Source: Bacteroidetes bacterium OLB10 (GTDB lineage: Bacteria > Bacteroidota > Bacteroidia > AKYH767-A > OLB10). Taken from it: 64,000 nucleotides of DNA. The position numbers and the translations under genes were made by a program. Of this stretch, positions 1 through 9,149 are shown in pieces (position 1 is the first letter of the stretch; every line of letters begins with the position of its first letter). Below the pieces are notes generated by a model that saw only the letters and a program-made list of their open reading frames with translations, was not told where the DNA came from and made no database searches. The stretch is taken from contig LNBX01000034.1 in assembly GCA_001567275.1 (NCBI GenBank), positions 1-64,000 on the forward strand. The letters run 5' to 3'.

Positions 1-2
1 CT

Positions 3-548
3 TTAGCAGAGAAGAAAGCAAAAGAAGAGGCATTGGAGAAAGCCCGTTTGGCAGCATTGGAGAAAGCCCGTCAGGATAGTATATCAAAAGCCGAGGCTGC
101 TGCAAGAGCCAAGGCAGAGGCTGACGCCAAAGCACGCGCTGCTGCCGAAGCAAGAGCAAAATTCGTAGCCGACAGCACAGCCAGAGCTGAAGCTGCTGCT
201 GCCAAAAAACGTCAGCAGGAAGAAGCTGAAGCAAGACGATTGCGAGAACTGGAAGAGCAGAAACAGGCTTTAGCCAAAGCGAATGAAAAATCGGAATCAA
301 AACAAACAACTGCTTCACTTCCGGTATTTGAAGACACCAACTATGCTGAAGGTCTGACTGAAGAAACCATTAATGAATCGAACAGGAAAATTTTCAGAAC
401 GATTATCAAAAAGTCAAATACAACAGATGTGTTTTCGAAAGTGGTGTATAACTGGGGTGGTATTTATTACTTCAAAAACACAACCAGTATGTCAGAAGCC
501 AATTACAACAATGAGTTGAAGAAATATAAAGATCAGTTAGGGAAATAA
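3..548 (+). CDS. C-terminal part of an Ala/Lys/Glu-rich coiled-coil protein (5' end outside window)
   Basis: The reading frame is already open at the first bases, so only the 3' part of the gene is present; TTG codons inside the repeats are unlikely to be the true start. The first ~100 residues are almost entirely Ala, Lys, Glu, Arg and Gln in a short-period pattern (AEAKARA-like units), as expected for a long coiled coil or stalk. The last ~75 residues are different: a compact segment with aromatic residues (VYNWGGIYYFKN) that looks like a small folded C-terminal domain. I do not recognise the family. A strong hairpin terminator follows 23 bases after the stop, so the gene ends its transcript here. 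Function unknown. Confidence 0.75.
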   Translation, partial: LAEKKAKEEALEKARLAALEKARQDSISKAEAAARAKAEADAKARAAAEARAKFVADSTARAEAAAAKKRQQEEAEARRLRELEEQKQALAKANEKSESKQTTASLPVFEDTNYAEGLTEETINESNRKIFRTIIKKSNTTDVFSKVVYNWGGIYYFKNTTSMSEANYNNELKKYKDQLGK

Positions 549-570
549 TATTCTATGCTATAGAACAAAA

Positions 571-602
571 AGAGGAACTGATATTCAGCTCCTCTTTTTT
601 TT
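571..602 (+). terminator. Rho-independent terminator
   Basis: AGAGGA and TCCTCT flank an inner CTGA/TCAG stem with one mismatch and a 3-base loop, followed by an unbroken T run. It lies just after the coiled-coil gene. Confidence 0.85.
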
Positions 603-1000
603 GGACTTATTGCAAATTTCTTTAAGGTTGGGTTTTGCGGTTTTAGTTTTCTGTTTTTAGTGTTAAAGGCCTAAACGATATATGTCATTTACTGACTTCA
701 AAAAAAATAGTGATATCTGTTTTTTTTCGAACGCACCTTTGTACAAATAAATACAACAACTGCTACAAGATTGAATAATGTAAAGAGTAATAACATGGCT
801 CAAAGGTAAGACGCGCTGTACCCCTTTGTTTAATAATTTTGGTCAAATGACTATTTTGCAGGGTAGATGGAATTATTTTACGGTTGGGAACTCCATTAGA
901 TTAAATAAATGAGTGTTTTTGTAAAATGAATGGTCGTAAAATTGGTACAACTGATAAAGTTTACAGTTTATCAACGAACCTATAAGTTTTGGTATTTCAA
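603..1000. other. Intergenic stretch with no gene seen
   Basis: About 400 A/T-rich bases between two terminators. Stops are frequent in all frames, and I see no ribosome-binding pattern or convincing RNA fold. An isolated promoter-like TTTG motif occurs near 739, but there is no gene for it to serve. Confidence 0.5.
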
Positions 1001-1002
1001 AA

Positions 1003-1032
1003 AAAACCTCCATTCAAATGAATGGAGGTTTT
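1003..1032 (-). terminator. Terminator of pckA (bidirectional hairpin)
   Basis: A perfect 13-bp stem, AAAACCTCCATTC against GAATGGAGGTTTT, with a 4-base loop. On the minus strand it follows the pckA stop by about 20 bases and runs into a T tract (A run 999-1006 on plus). Confidence 0.85.
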
Positions 1033-1054
1033 TATAATTTGTTGATACTTAAGA

Positions 1055-2671
1055 TTAGGCTACAACCGGTACTTTGGGTGCAGCAGCCATTATCTCGTTA
1101 TTAGCTTTTGATGCATACTGCTCAAAGTTTTTTACAAACTTAGAGGCAAGATCTGCTATTTTATTATCGTAAGATGTCTTGTCTGCCCAGGTTGATTTTG
1201 GATTCAAAATCTCAGCCGGAACATTAGGACAAGTTGTTGGGAAGTTCAATCCAAATACCGGAAGTGTTTCATAATCAACCTTATCAAGTTCCCCATTTAA
1301 AGCAGCAGTTATCATTGCACGGGTATAAGAAAGTTTCATTCTTGAACCAACACCGTATGAGCCACCGCTCCATCCGGTATTTACCAGCCATACTCTGATA
1401 TTCTTATTCTCATCTAATTTCTTACCAAGTAACTCAGCATATTTTGTTGGGTGCAGTGGTAAAAATGCTTTTCCGAAACATGCAGAAAAGGTTGTTACCG
1501 GTTCTGTAATTCCAACTTCAGTACCTGCAACCTTGGCTGTATATCCACTGATAAAGTGATACATTGCCTGACCGGTAGTAAGTCTTGATATAGGAGGTAA
1601 TACTCCAAAGGCATCACAGGTAAGGAAGAAAATATTTTTTGGAACTCCCGCCACAGAAGGTTCTACGGCATTATCAATAAAATTAATCGGATAGGCTACA
1701 CGTGTATTTTCTGTCTTCGAAATATTATCGAAATCAACCTTTGTTGTGCCTTCGTAGAATTCAATATTTTCCAATAATGAACCAAAACGGATGGCGTTGT
1801 AAATCTGAGGTTCTTTTTCAGCACTCAGGTTAACACACTTGGCATAACATCCGCCTTCAAAGTTAAACACCGTATTATCACTCCATCCGTGCTCATCATC
1901 ACCAATAAGTCCACGGTTCGGGTCAGCACTCAGTGTTGTTTTTCCTGTACCTGAAAGTCCGAAGAAAATAGCAGTATCACCGTCTTTACCAATGTTGGCA
2001 GAGCAGTGCATGCTCAATACACCTTTATGATGCGGCAACACATAATTCAAAACAGAGAAAATTCCTTTTTTAATCTCACCGGTATAACCTGTACCACCAA
2101 TAAGAATAATTTTCTTGGTAAAGTTAACGATGGCAAAATTATGCTGACGCGTTCCGTCAATGGCAGGATCGGCATAAAATCCTGAAGCTGCCATTATAGT
2201 CCAGTCTTTTTCGGCCTTGGTTATTTCTTCGGGAGTAGGTCTTAAAAATAAATTATTGGCAAAAATACTCTGATAAGGAGAGTCAGTTACCACTCGAATA
2301 TTTAATCTGTAACGGGGGTCGGCACAGGCATAACAATCTCTTACATAAATTTCTTTACCGGAGAGATAGGCAGTTACTCTGTTGTATAAGGCATCAAATT
2401 TTGCCGGTTCGAATTTAAAATTGATATCCCCCCACCAAACAGAATTTTCTGTTTCGCTGTCGCACACCACAAATTTGTCTTTTGGAGAGCGTCCTTTGAA
2501 TTCACCGGTGTCAACCACCAGTGCTCCAAAATCTGAAAGTTCACCTTCTCCTTTCAGAATAGCTTCTTCTACAAGTTCAGCTACGCTAAGGTTCCAATAT
2601 GCAGCCGATACGTTTTTTAATCCTAAATCGGCTACCGAGAAATTCGGGTTTTTTAAACCGTATTCGTTCAT
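1055..2671 (-). CDS. pckA: Phosphoenolpyruvate carboxykinase (ATP)
   Basis: Converts oxaloacetate and ATP to phosphoenolpyruvate, CO2 and ADP in the cytosol; in many Bacteroidota it can run toward CO2 fixation. I start it at the ATG at 2671 (538 aa, the normal family size of 530-540) rather than the upstream TTG at 2701. Visible motifs: RSPKDKF at residues 61-67, MHCSANIG at 221-228, the P-loop GLSGTGKTT at 238-246 and IGDDEHGW at 256-263, which are the hallmark nucleotide, metal and substrate loops of the ATP-dependent family. It stands alone, with its own terminator. A near-consensus -7 element (TACTTTG on the minus strand at 2699-2705) lies about 30 bases upstream. Confidence 0.97.
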   Translation of the reverse strand: MNEYGLKNPNFSVADLGLKNVSAAYWNLSVAELVEEAILKGEGELSDFGALVVDTGEFKGRSPKDKFVVCDSETENSVWWGDINFKFEPAKFDALYNRVTAYLSGKEIYVRDCYACADPRYRLNIRVVTDSPYQSIFANNLFLRPTPEEITKAEKDWTIMAASGFYADPAIDGTRQHNFAIVNFTKKIILIGGTGYTGEIKKGIFSVLNYVLPHHKGVLSMHCSANIGKDGDTAIFFGLSGTGKTTLSADPNRGLIGDDEHGWSDNTVFNFEGGCYAKCVNLSAEKEPQIYNAIRFGSLLENIEFYEGTTKVDFDNISKTENTRVAYPINFIDNAVEPSVAGVPKNIFFLTCDAFGVLPPISRLTTGQAMYHFISGYTAKVAGTEVGITEPVTTFSACFGKAFLPLHPTKYAELLGKKLDENKNIRVWLVNTGWSGGSYGVGSRMKLSYTRAMITAALNGELDKVDYETLPVFGLNFPTTCPNVPAEILNPKSTWADKTSYDNKIADLASKFVKNFEQYASKANNEIMAAAPKVPVVA

Positions 2672-2816
2672 AATATTTAATATGTTTTTTTGAGACTGCA
2701 AAGTAATGAAAAAAATACGCGTTCCACAATCGTATTTTTGGTGAATTGCTTTGTTTTATCAACCAAATATTACATCCAGCGGACGTTCTCATAAACTATG
2801 TGCACCAAATTCCTTT

Positions 2817-2824
2817 TAATTTTG
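2817..2824 (+). promoter_or_regulatory. -7 promoter element for the biotin carboxylase gene
   Basis: TAATTTTG matches the Bacteroidota -7 consensus TAnnTTTG exactly and lies 20 bases before the ATG. No clear -33 TTTG partner. Confidence 0.5.
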
Positions 2825-2843
2825 CACACTTAGCTGAAAAAAT

Positions 2844-4328
2844 ATGTTTTCTAAGATATTAATAGCCAACCGTGGCGAAATAGCTTTGCGCGTAATGCGT
2901 ACTGCCCGCGACATGGGAATCAGGACAGTAGCTGTTTACAGTGATGCCGATCGCCATGCTCCACATGTTTATTATGCTGATGAAGCTGTGCATATTGGAC
3001 CTTCACCTTCTTCACAATCTTATCTTGTGGTTGAAAAAATAATTGATGCTGCCCGTAAAACCGGTGCACAAGCTGTTCACCCGGGTTATGGATTTCTTTC
3101 TGAAAATGCCGATGCTGCACAGGCTATAATTGATGCAGGATTGGTATTTATTGGTCCATCGCCTCATGCCATGCGCATGATGGGAAGCAAACTGGGTGCA
3201 AAAGAAGCTGCCAAAAAGTTTAATGTTCCCATGGTACCCGGTACTGATTATGCCATAAAAGATATTGACAAAGCCAGAAAAATAGCAGTGGAAACAGGAT
3301 TTCCTGTGCTTATAAAAGCAAGTGCAGGTGGCGGAGGCAAGGGCATGAGAATTGTTGAAAACGAACAATCATTTGACGAAGCAGTAAAAACTGCCATGAA
3401 CGAGGCACTCTCAGCTTTTGGCGATGGAAGTGTGTTTATAGAAAAATATGTGGCATCACCCCGCCATATCGAAATTCAGATTATGGGTGACAATCATGGC
3501 AACATTGTTTATCTGTTCGAACGCGAATGTTCAGTTCAACGGAGGCATCAGAAAGTAATTGAAGAAGCTCCGTCAGGAATACTGAATGAGAAAATCCGAA
3601 AACAAATGGGCGAATGTGCGGTGATGGTTGCAAAGTCATGTAATTATACAGGAGCAGGCACGGTTGAATTTCTGATGGATGATAAAATGAATTTTTATTT
3701 TCTTGAAATGAATACACGATTGCAGGTTGAGCATCCGGTTACTGAAATGATAACAGGTCTCGATTTGGTGCGTGAACAGATTTTGGTAGCTGCAGGTGAA
3801 AAACTCAGTTTCAGACAGGAAGATCTCAAAATTCAAGGACATGCCATGGAGGTAAGGGTTTATGCAGAAGATTCAGCCAACAATTTTTTACCCAATGTAG
3901 GAACACTTTCGGTTTATCAACCGCCCAGAGGAGTGGGAGTGAGAGTAGATGACGGATATGAGCAGGGAATGGAAATCCCGATTTATTATGATTCGATGAT
4001 TGCCAAACTGATTACCTATGGACGCAACCGCGAAGAAGCTATTCAGCGAATGATTAGGGCAATTGACGAATATAAAATTACAGGCTGCGAAACTACCTTG
4101 CCTTTCTGCCGTTTTGTGATGAAGCATCCTGCATTCGCAGAAGCACAGTTTGATACCAATTTTGTTAAAAATTATTTCAAGCCGGAATATCTGCAAGTCA
4201 AAAATGAAAGAGAAGAAGAAGTTGCAGCACTGGCAGCTGAATTGTTTTTTGAAGATACAAATACCGCAAGCAAGGTAAAGCCATCTGAGAGTAAAGTCTC
4301 ACTTTGGCGGAATAACAGGTTGAATTAA
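2844..4328 (+). CDS. accC: Biotin carboxylase subunit of acetyl/propionyl-CoA carboxylase
   Basis: ATP-dependent carboxylation of the biotin on a carrier protein, the first half-reaction of acyl-CoA carboxylases. Domains in order: biotin carboxylase N-domain (1-115, KILIANRGEIALR), ATP-grasp (116-330) and biotin carboxylase C-domain (335-445). GGGGKGM at 162-168 is the glycine-rich ATP loop; E288, R292 and E296 in EMNTRLQVEHP sit at the same numbers as the E. coli catalytic residues. At 494 aa it is ~45 residues longer than E. coli AccC: the tail is acidic and poorly conserved, and there is no biotin carrier domain, so the carrier must be a separate protein. No carboxyltransferase gene is nearby, so acetyl- versus propionyl-CoA cannot be settled here. 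Confidence 0.93.
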   Translation: MFSKILIANRGEIALRVMRTARDMGIRTVAVYSDADRHAPHVYYADEAVHIGPSPSSQSYLVVEKIIDAARKTGAQAVHPGYGFLSENADAAQAIIDAGLVFIGPSPHAMRMMGSKLGAKEAAKKFNVPMVPGTDYAIKDIDKARKIAVETGFPVLIKASAGGGGKGMRIVENEQSFDEAVKTAMNEALSAFGDGSVFIEKYVASPRHIEIQIMGDNHGNIVYLFERECSVQRRHQKVIEEAPSGILNEKIRKQMGECAVMVAKSCNYTGAGTVEFLMDDKMNFYFLEMNTRLQVEHPVTEMITGLDLVREQILVAAGEKLSFRQEDLKIQGHAMEVRVYAEDSANNFLPNVGTLSVYQPPRGVGVRVDDGYEQGMEIPIYYDSMIAKLITYGRNREEAIQRMIRAIDEYKITGCETTLPFCRFVMKHPAFAEAQFDTNFVKNYFKPEYLQVKNEREEEVAALAAELFFEDTNTASKVKPSESKVSLWRNNRLN

Positions 4329-4406
4329 CCGGCAAACAAATTAATTGCAGATGAAAAATGCTTGCACAATAACAAGGTTGGCAGACAGTTTGAATAACTC
4401 AGGAAA

Positions 4407-4994
4407 GTGAAATACATTGTTGCCATAGTTCTCTTTTGTTGCCTTGGTTTTACTGCTTTGGCACAATCACCTGTCAGCTCGGCTACTGCCATATTTAATG
4501 GAGATACAATTCCTTATTACACCTTACAGGTGGTGGATATTGTGGCATTTCTGCCTGAAACAGCAACTGAGGATGCGCGTAAATATTTAAAGTTGAGGCG
4601 AGATGTTCTTAAAGCATATCCTTATGCTAAAATTGCATCGGCAGAGTTGAGTTATATCAACGAAACAGTAGCTACCTTTAAAACTGAGCGTGAAAAGAAA
4701 AAGTTTATCAAGGAGCAGGAAAGAGTCATGAAAGCACAATTTGAAAAAGATTTGCGAAATCTCACCTACACTCAAGGAAAAATTCTCATCAAATTAATCA
4801 ATCGCGAAACAGGAAACACTTCGTATGAACTTGTGAAAGAATTAAGAGGCTCTTTACAGGCATTTTTCTGGCAAAGTATAGCACGGCTTTTCACTGCCAA
4901 TCTCAAATCGCAATACGATCCTCAGGGCGAAGATAAAATGATTGAGAAGATTGTTCAGTCAATCGAGCGTGGTGAACTGCAGGTGCGTAATTAG
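4407..4994 (+). CDS. DUF4294 family secreted protein
   Basis: 195 aa with a GTG start, chosen because AGGAAA lies directly before it and the next residues form a signal peptide ending near LAQS (residues 1-21). The mature part has the pattern of the Bacteroidota-specific DUF4294 family: GDTIPYYTLQVVDI, then RKYLKLRRDVLKAYPYAK, then a Lys/Glu-rich helical region and RGSLQAFFWQSIARLF. It is probably periplasmic; no biochemical role is known to me. It lies 78 bases after the biotin carboxylase gene on the same strand and converges on the small gene at 5014. Confidence 0.75.
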   Translation: MKYIVAIVLFCCLGFTALAQSPVSSATAIFNGDTIPYYTLQVVDIVAFLPETATEDARKYLKLRRDVLKAYPYAKIASAELSYINETVATFKTEREKKKFIKEQERVMKAQFEKDLRNLTYTQGKILIKLINRETGNTSYELVKELRGSLQAFFWQSIARLFTANLKSQYDPQGEDKMIEKIVQSIERGELQVRN

Positions 4995-5013
4995 AAAATA
5001 CAACTGACAGGTT

Positions 5014-5382
5014 TTAGTTTTCTTTCGCTTTGTTGTTATTATCATCCTCCTTCAGCAACTTGAAATAGCTTGCTTTGAAACGGCCGTTAACTACTTCGCC
5101 CTGAACTTCGGCATGACGGACAGCTACACAAAATCCATTTTTATCGTGAGGATGACCGAATTCGAAAATGCCAACACCATCAACATAATAAGTGCTGTCT
5201 TTAATTTTAACGGCAAGGTCACAGTCATTACCCGGCATTCCATAGTTGCACTCACCACAGGATGCTTCAACCAACATAAGTTCCTTGGATGGGTCAGGTT
5301 TCTTACTTAACGACTTAGCGACCTGACTGTAACCGCTTGAAACAAACAATAAAAAAACTACAGCTGATAACAGAGATTTCAT
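5014..5382 (-). CDS. Small secreted Cys-containing protein, DUF6370-like
   Basis: 122 aa with a cleavable signal peptide (residues 1-19, ending in GYSQ). The mature domain has CGECNYGMPGNDCDLAVKI, a DSTYYVDG turn and GFCVAVRHAEVQGEVVNGRF, the pattern of small Bacteroidota periplasmic proteins I know as DUF6370. The CxxC pair plus two further Cys suggest metal binding or disulfides, which is inference. The C-terminus is Asn/Lys/Asp-rich. A consensus -7 element precedes it. Confidence 0.65.
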   Translation of the reverse strand: MKSLLSAVVFLLFVSSGYSQVAKSLSKKPDPSKELMLVEASCGECNYGMPGNDCDLAVKIKDSTYYVDGVGIFEFGHPHDKNGFCVAVRHAEVQGEVVNGRFKASYFKLLKEDDNNNKAKEN

Positions 5383-5404
5383 AATATAATATTTAATATT
5401 TTGA

Positions 5405-5412
5405 CAAATATA
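5405..5412 (-). promoter_or_regulatory. -7 promoter element for the DUF6370-like gene
   Basis: Minus-strand TATATTTG is an exact TAnnTTTG match, 23 bases upstream of the ATG. Confidence 0.55.
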
Positions 5413-5510
5413 GATGATACAATTTTCAATTATTAGGATTCAAGAAGTGTTTGCAATAAGTTTGTAATAACTGATATCCTTATGGGTGGAGTAACGTGAA
5501 GAGACGATTA

Positions 5511-5583
5511 GCGGAAATAGCTCAGTTGGCAGAGCATTAGCTTCCCAAGCTAAGGGTCGCGGGTTCGAATCCCGTTTTCCGCT
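5511..5583 (+). tRNA. tRNA-Gly (anticodon CCC)
   Basis: Full cloverleaf: 7-bp acceptor stem GCGGAAA/TTTCCGC, D stem GCTC/GAGC, anticodon stem TTAGC/GCTAA with loop TTCCCAA (anticodon CCC at 5544-5546), 5-base variable loop, and T stem GCGGG/CCCGT with loop TTCGAAT. The discriminator base is T, as usual for bacterial tRNA-Gly. CCA is not encoded. Confidence 0.95.
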
Positions 5584-5705
5584 CTTCGAAATTCATTTTT
5601 TTAAAATTAAGTTTCAGTAATTTAATTTTAAGATTTATTTTTTTACTTTTTATCAAAGACTGTTGTTTGAAAGAAAACATCAGCGAATATTAATTTCACA
5701 CTCCA

Positions 5706-6383
5706 ATGACTGAATATATACACTCATTTCTGCATCTGCTTTTTCTGAGTACAGTAGCACTTTTTCCTGTTATCAATCCTGTAGGTTCTGCTTTTATCAT
5801 CAGTCCTTATATGGATGGACTTGATAAAAAGGCAAGGCGCAATGCAGTAAAAAAAATCACCTTGTATGCATTTATTTTGTGCACTGTAGTATTGTTTGCA
5901 GGCCACTGGATTCTTGAACTTTTTGGCATTTCCATTCCGGTAATTCAGCTTGCTGGAGGTATAATGATTTGTAAAATAGGGTGGGACTCCCTCACCACCG
6001 GCAACAGCCAGGGGGCAGAGGATGCAGCAAAAGTGCACACCGCTTCTGGCGAAAGTTTTGAAAACCTTCAGGACAAGCTTTTTTACCCACTTACTTTTCC
6101 TATCACTACAGGTGCAGGTGTAATTTCTGTATTATTTACCTTGGGTGCTCACAGCGAAAATGCCAGCACCGTTAGTTATTTGATCAATACATCAGCTATT
6201 CTTACTGCCATTATTGTAATGTGTATTTTAATTTTCATCTTTTATCTTAAAACCAAAACAATACTTCAGTATTTCGGGTCACACACAGAACTTTACATCA
6301 ACAGGATTATGGCGTTTCTTATATTTTGTGTGGGATTACAAATAGCAGTAACAGGCATTAAGGCACTTGAGCTTTTCAAGTAA
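5706..6383 (+). CDS. MarC/NAAT family membrane protein
   Basis: 225 aa, six predicted membrane segments, the usual size for the MarC (UPF0056) family. The N-terminal FPVINPVGSAF, the conserved AGGIMICKIGWD in helix 3 and PLTFPITTGAGVISV in the second half are family signatures. Members are called small neutral amino-acid transporters or multiple-antibiotic-resistance proteins, but the substrate is uncertain. It converges on the cytochrome b fusion gene with only 6 bases between the stop codons. Confidence 0.85.
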   Translation: MTEYIHSFLHLLFLSTVALFPVINPVGSAFIISPYMDGLDKKARRNAVKKITLYAFILCTVVLFAGHWILELFGISIPVIQLAGGIMICKIGWDSLTTGNSQGAEDAAKVHTASGESFENLQDKLFYPLTFPITTGAGVISVLFTLGAHSENASTVSYLINTSAILTAIIVMCILIFIFYLKTKTILQYFGSHTELYINRIMAFLIFCVGLQIAVTGIKALELFK

Positions 6384-6389
6384 GTATGA

Positions 6390-8334
6390 TTAATCAATAC
6401 CTGCCATTTGTAGCTTATCATCTTTTAAAATCACAAATGTTCCATCTCCTTTTCTCAGAGCAACGTTTTTAATTTCTAATTTTTTGTCAGGGAAAGCTGT
6501 TTCAGTTAGCAACACATCTACATGGTCAGCATCTATACTCAGTTGCGCATAGATAAACATAGCTATATCCTGACGCATTCCTCTTGGTGTAAATTCTTTT
6601 TCGAACAACAACTCATGATTGGAAGAAGAGAAAATAGCTAATTTAACCGGGCTCCTCTTTTTTACTACAGGATTAAGTGCACGCATGTGTGCAGCCCCGG
6701 TATTCACCTGTTCATATTCCTCAGGAGTGGAGATGTATTTAAAATTTACTATCAGAGTTTTTTCTTCTGGGTTGAAAAACCTTACAGTAGTATTGCTGAG
6801 TGGAATCATCAGCGCAAAGAATACAACCAAAATAATTATTGATAGCACAGGATTGCTTTTGCGATGGTCTTCTATACCCAATGACCCACTTCTGATATCA
6901 CTACCTGTTTCTTTAGAAAATTCGAGCAGTTTATTTTTGTTGTATTGAGTCAGTGTGTACAACCTGACTTTTGAAGCATCAAATTTTTTCGAAAAAGTAG
7001 GAGGTCGCTTACGCAAAAAGCGATTGATGGTCCAGTTTTTTCCAAGACGATAATAGCAATCTTCACAACCAAGTATAGCCACCTTTTCACTGTTATTATC
7101 GAGCATTTGCTGCACATCTTTCGGCATAACACTTCCTGTACAGGGCACTCTGTAATGTAAAATGTCGAGTTCAGATGGCCATTCAGGTTCCGGAAAATAG
7201 CTGCAACTGAATACCGCTATATCTGATTTTTTACGAGGCTGAATATTCAACTCCGGAAAATTAGGGTGACTGATAGCATGTTCGGCACATGAACCAATGC
7301 AAATTCCGCAGCCTACACATTTGTCAGGTGAAAGAATTGCTTTTCTTTCACCATTATACGGAAGCATATCAATGGCTTCATAAGGACAATCATAAGAACA
7401 AAGATTACAAGCATCACATTTCTCGAGGTCAATATATACAGGAGGATTATTTTTTCTTTTGATAAAGTAGGGTATGACAGAAAGTATTACTCCTGAGCCG
7501 ATAAGAATTAACCAGTTTTGGTTTACGGTAAATAATTTCATCAGATAGTAACCAAAATAGTAGTACCAGTCGAAAGAAGTTTGAACAGGAAGATTTGACA
7601 TTTGTGCAGGAGGATCACTTTTTACAGGAATTGCTATTGCTATTATTCCAAGTGCGATGACAATATATATCATCAGCTTTTTAGGTGGAAATAATTTTGG
7701 TTTTGAAATGCGTAACAGGTGAATCCAAATAATGATTACCGTTACAAGCGAAAATACAATATGGCCAAACAATGCTACTTTGAAAAAACCTCCTACTGTA
7801 TTCAAATCATTCAGAAGAAAGGCTCCTGCAATGGAAGGGTCGAATATGGGAAGACTTGAAAAAAAGTTTGGCTGTAAGATAACCTGCAAGCTTTGCCTTT
7901 TGATCCCATACGAGTATAAATCCTGTAACTCCGATAATGACAACTATTAAAAAAGAGATAACACCGCTAATCCAGGAAACCAATCTTTTAAACTTTGAAG
8001 TGATTAATGTATGCAACATGTGAAGCAGAATAAATATCACAAGCAAATCGGATGAGTAGCGATGAATGGATCGCATCCATCCATTGAAAATATTGTTTGA
8101 CATAGCCTCTACCGAGTCCCATGCATGGCGAGGATTGATGTTATAGAAAATGAAAATATAAATACCTGATATGCATGCTATGGTGAACATGAGAATAGCA
8201 ATGCCACCCAGATGATATAGTGGATTTAAATCGGTAGAGTAGATTCTTCCAAAGAAGGATGAAAATTTCTGAAACAGCTGATGTCCGTATGTGCGCTCTT
8301 TTTTAGATGTGGGAGTATTTGTTTTATCCGTCAT
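6390..8334 (-). CDS. Cytochrome b / 2[4Fe-4S] ferredoxin / MvhD-like fusion, frame broken at an A7 run
   Basis: Two overlapping frames make one protein. The 5' frame (from 8334) gives cytochrome b helices A-C with heme ligands H91 and H105 in GWMRSIHRYS...LLH, then GVTGFILVWDQ. The 3' frame continues with LPIFDPSIAGAFL and helix D, carrying the second His pair 14 residues apart (GH...WIH). The frames meet at the A7 run 7859-7865; with six bases the protein reads through. After more membrane segments come CDACNLCSYDCP and CVGCGICIGSC (two 4Fe-4S motifs), then an MvhD/FlpD-like segment (VPCTGSV, LGCEDCYYRLG), one more membrane helix and a ~120-residue tail. A membrane electron-transfer protein linking quinol and Fe-S carriers is the likely role. 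The start overlaps the SCO gene stop by 11 bases, so it belongs to the NorSY-like operon. Confidence 0.8.
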
Positions 8335-9070
8335 GGTGTTTTGAAATAATAAAAGATCTGATAAAAATTCCGCTTACGAATGAAATCATCAGCAGGCCGG
8401 CAGAAGTTGAGATGATAAATCTCCAATCCATTTTGTAAGTTTTTAAAACAGGATCGTAACCAAAACAGCGTAGATAAAATCCTTTAATGATGCCAGGTCT
8501 TGACTGTTCTGCTGCTGCTTCAATGATGGCAAGATTCAAATCTTTTTTTGAAGGGTTTATTCCGTAGATGTATCTTGATATTTTTCCGCTTGGTGTAAGA
8601 ACTATTAATATGGAAGGGTGATTGAAATGTTTCGTTTGAGGATCGTAATCGTATTCGTAGCCTATAGACGTCATCAGTGCTTGTATATCAGCAGCTGATG
8701 CGGTAACTGTTCTCCAGCTGCTACCATCCATTTTCCATCGTATGTCATTAATAACAATATCTTCAACTTTGTCGGAACTGTCAAATGAAAAGCTTATCAT
8801 GTTGAAGTCTTTACCAAGAGTTCCTAACTCTTTGATGGCAGTTTGCAGGCCGTTGTTGATAACCGTACAAGTTGAATAGCACTTTGTGTAAACAGGAGAA
8901 ATAATAAGTGGCTTGTTATTCAGCAGGGAATACAGACGAAAACTTTTGCCTGATGCATCCACAACATTTATGTCAGCGGCTTTTTGAGCCAGATGTTTTT
9001 TTTCATCAGGGAAATTAAATCCACTTAACAAAAACCATAATGGCAATATCCAAAATAAAACATACTTCAT
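8324..9070 (-). CDS. SCO1/SenC family copper chaperone
   Basis: 248 aa, thioredoxin-like fold of the SCO family, which delivers copper to the CuA or CuB sites of heme-copper enzymes. An N-terminal membrane anchor or signal (residues 4-19) is followed by the copper motif C64-x3-C68 in YTKCYSTC and the third ligand His in KHFNHPSILIVL (H148 or H151). A second membrane helix at about 222-243 lies at the C-terminus, which is unusual for classic SCO proteins. It sits between the subunit I gene and the cytochrome b fusion, with an 11-base overlap into the latter. This matches the norSY-senC order reported for ammonia oxidisers. Confidence 0.88.
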   Translation of the reverse strand: MKYVLFWILPLWFLLSGFNFPDEKKHLAQKAADINVVDASGKSFRLYSLLNNKPLIISPVYTKCYSTCTVINNGLQTAIKELGTLGKDFNMISFSFDSSDKVEDIVINDIRWKMDGSSWRTVTASAADIQALMTSIGYEYDYDPQTKHFNHPSILIVLTPSGKISRYIYGINPSKKDLNLAIIEAAAEQSRPGIIKGFYLRCFGYDPVLKTYKMDWRFIISTSAGLLMISFVSGIFIRSFIISKHHDG

Positions 9071-9149
9071 AACTGTTCAGTTCAAAAATCCTATTTCACT
9101 GCAATGGCAACTTCTGCCATGCATTTCAATCTGCTGTCACTATGCTGGA

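Noticed and set aside
2382..2693. Open frame on the plus strand opposite pckA
   Set aside because: It lies wholly inside the pckA coding region, has no homology-like pattern and no leader.
3012..3368. Minus-strand open frame within the biotin carboxylase gene
   Set aside because: Shadow of a strongly conserved gene; Cys/His/Phe-rich composition typical of antisense frames.
7859..7865. Programmed ribosomal frameshift as the main explanation for the cytochrome b break
   Set aside because: No stimulatory structure or known slippery heptamer context was evident, and the same type of break occurs in five unrelated genes, so a sequence-level cause is simpler.
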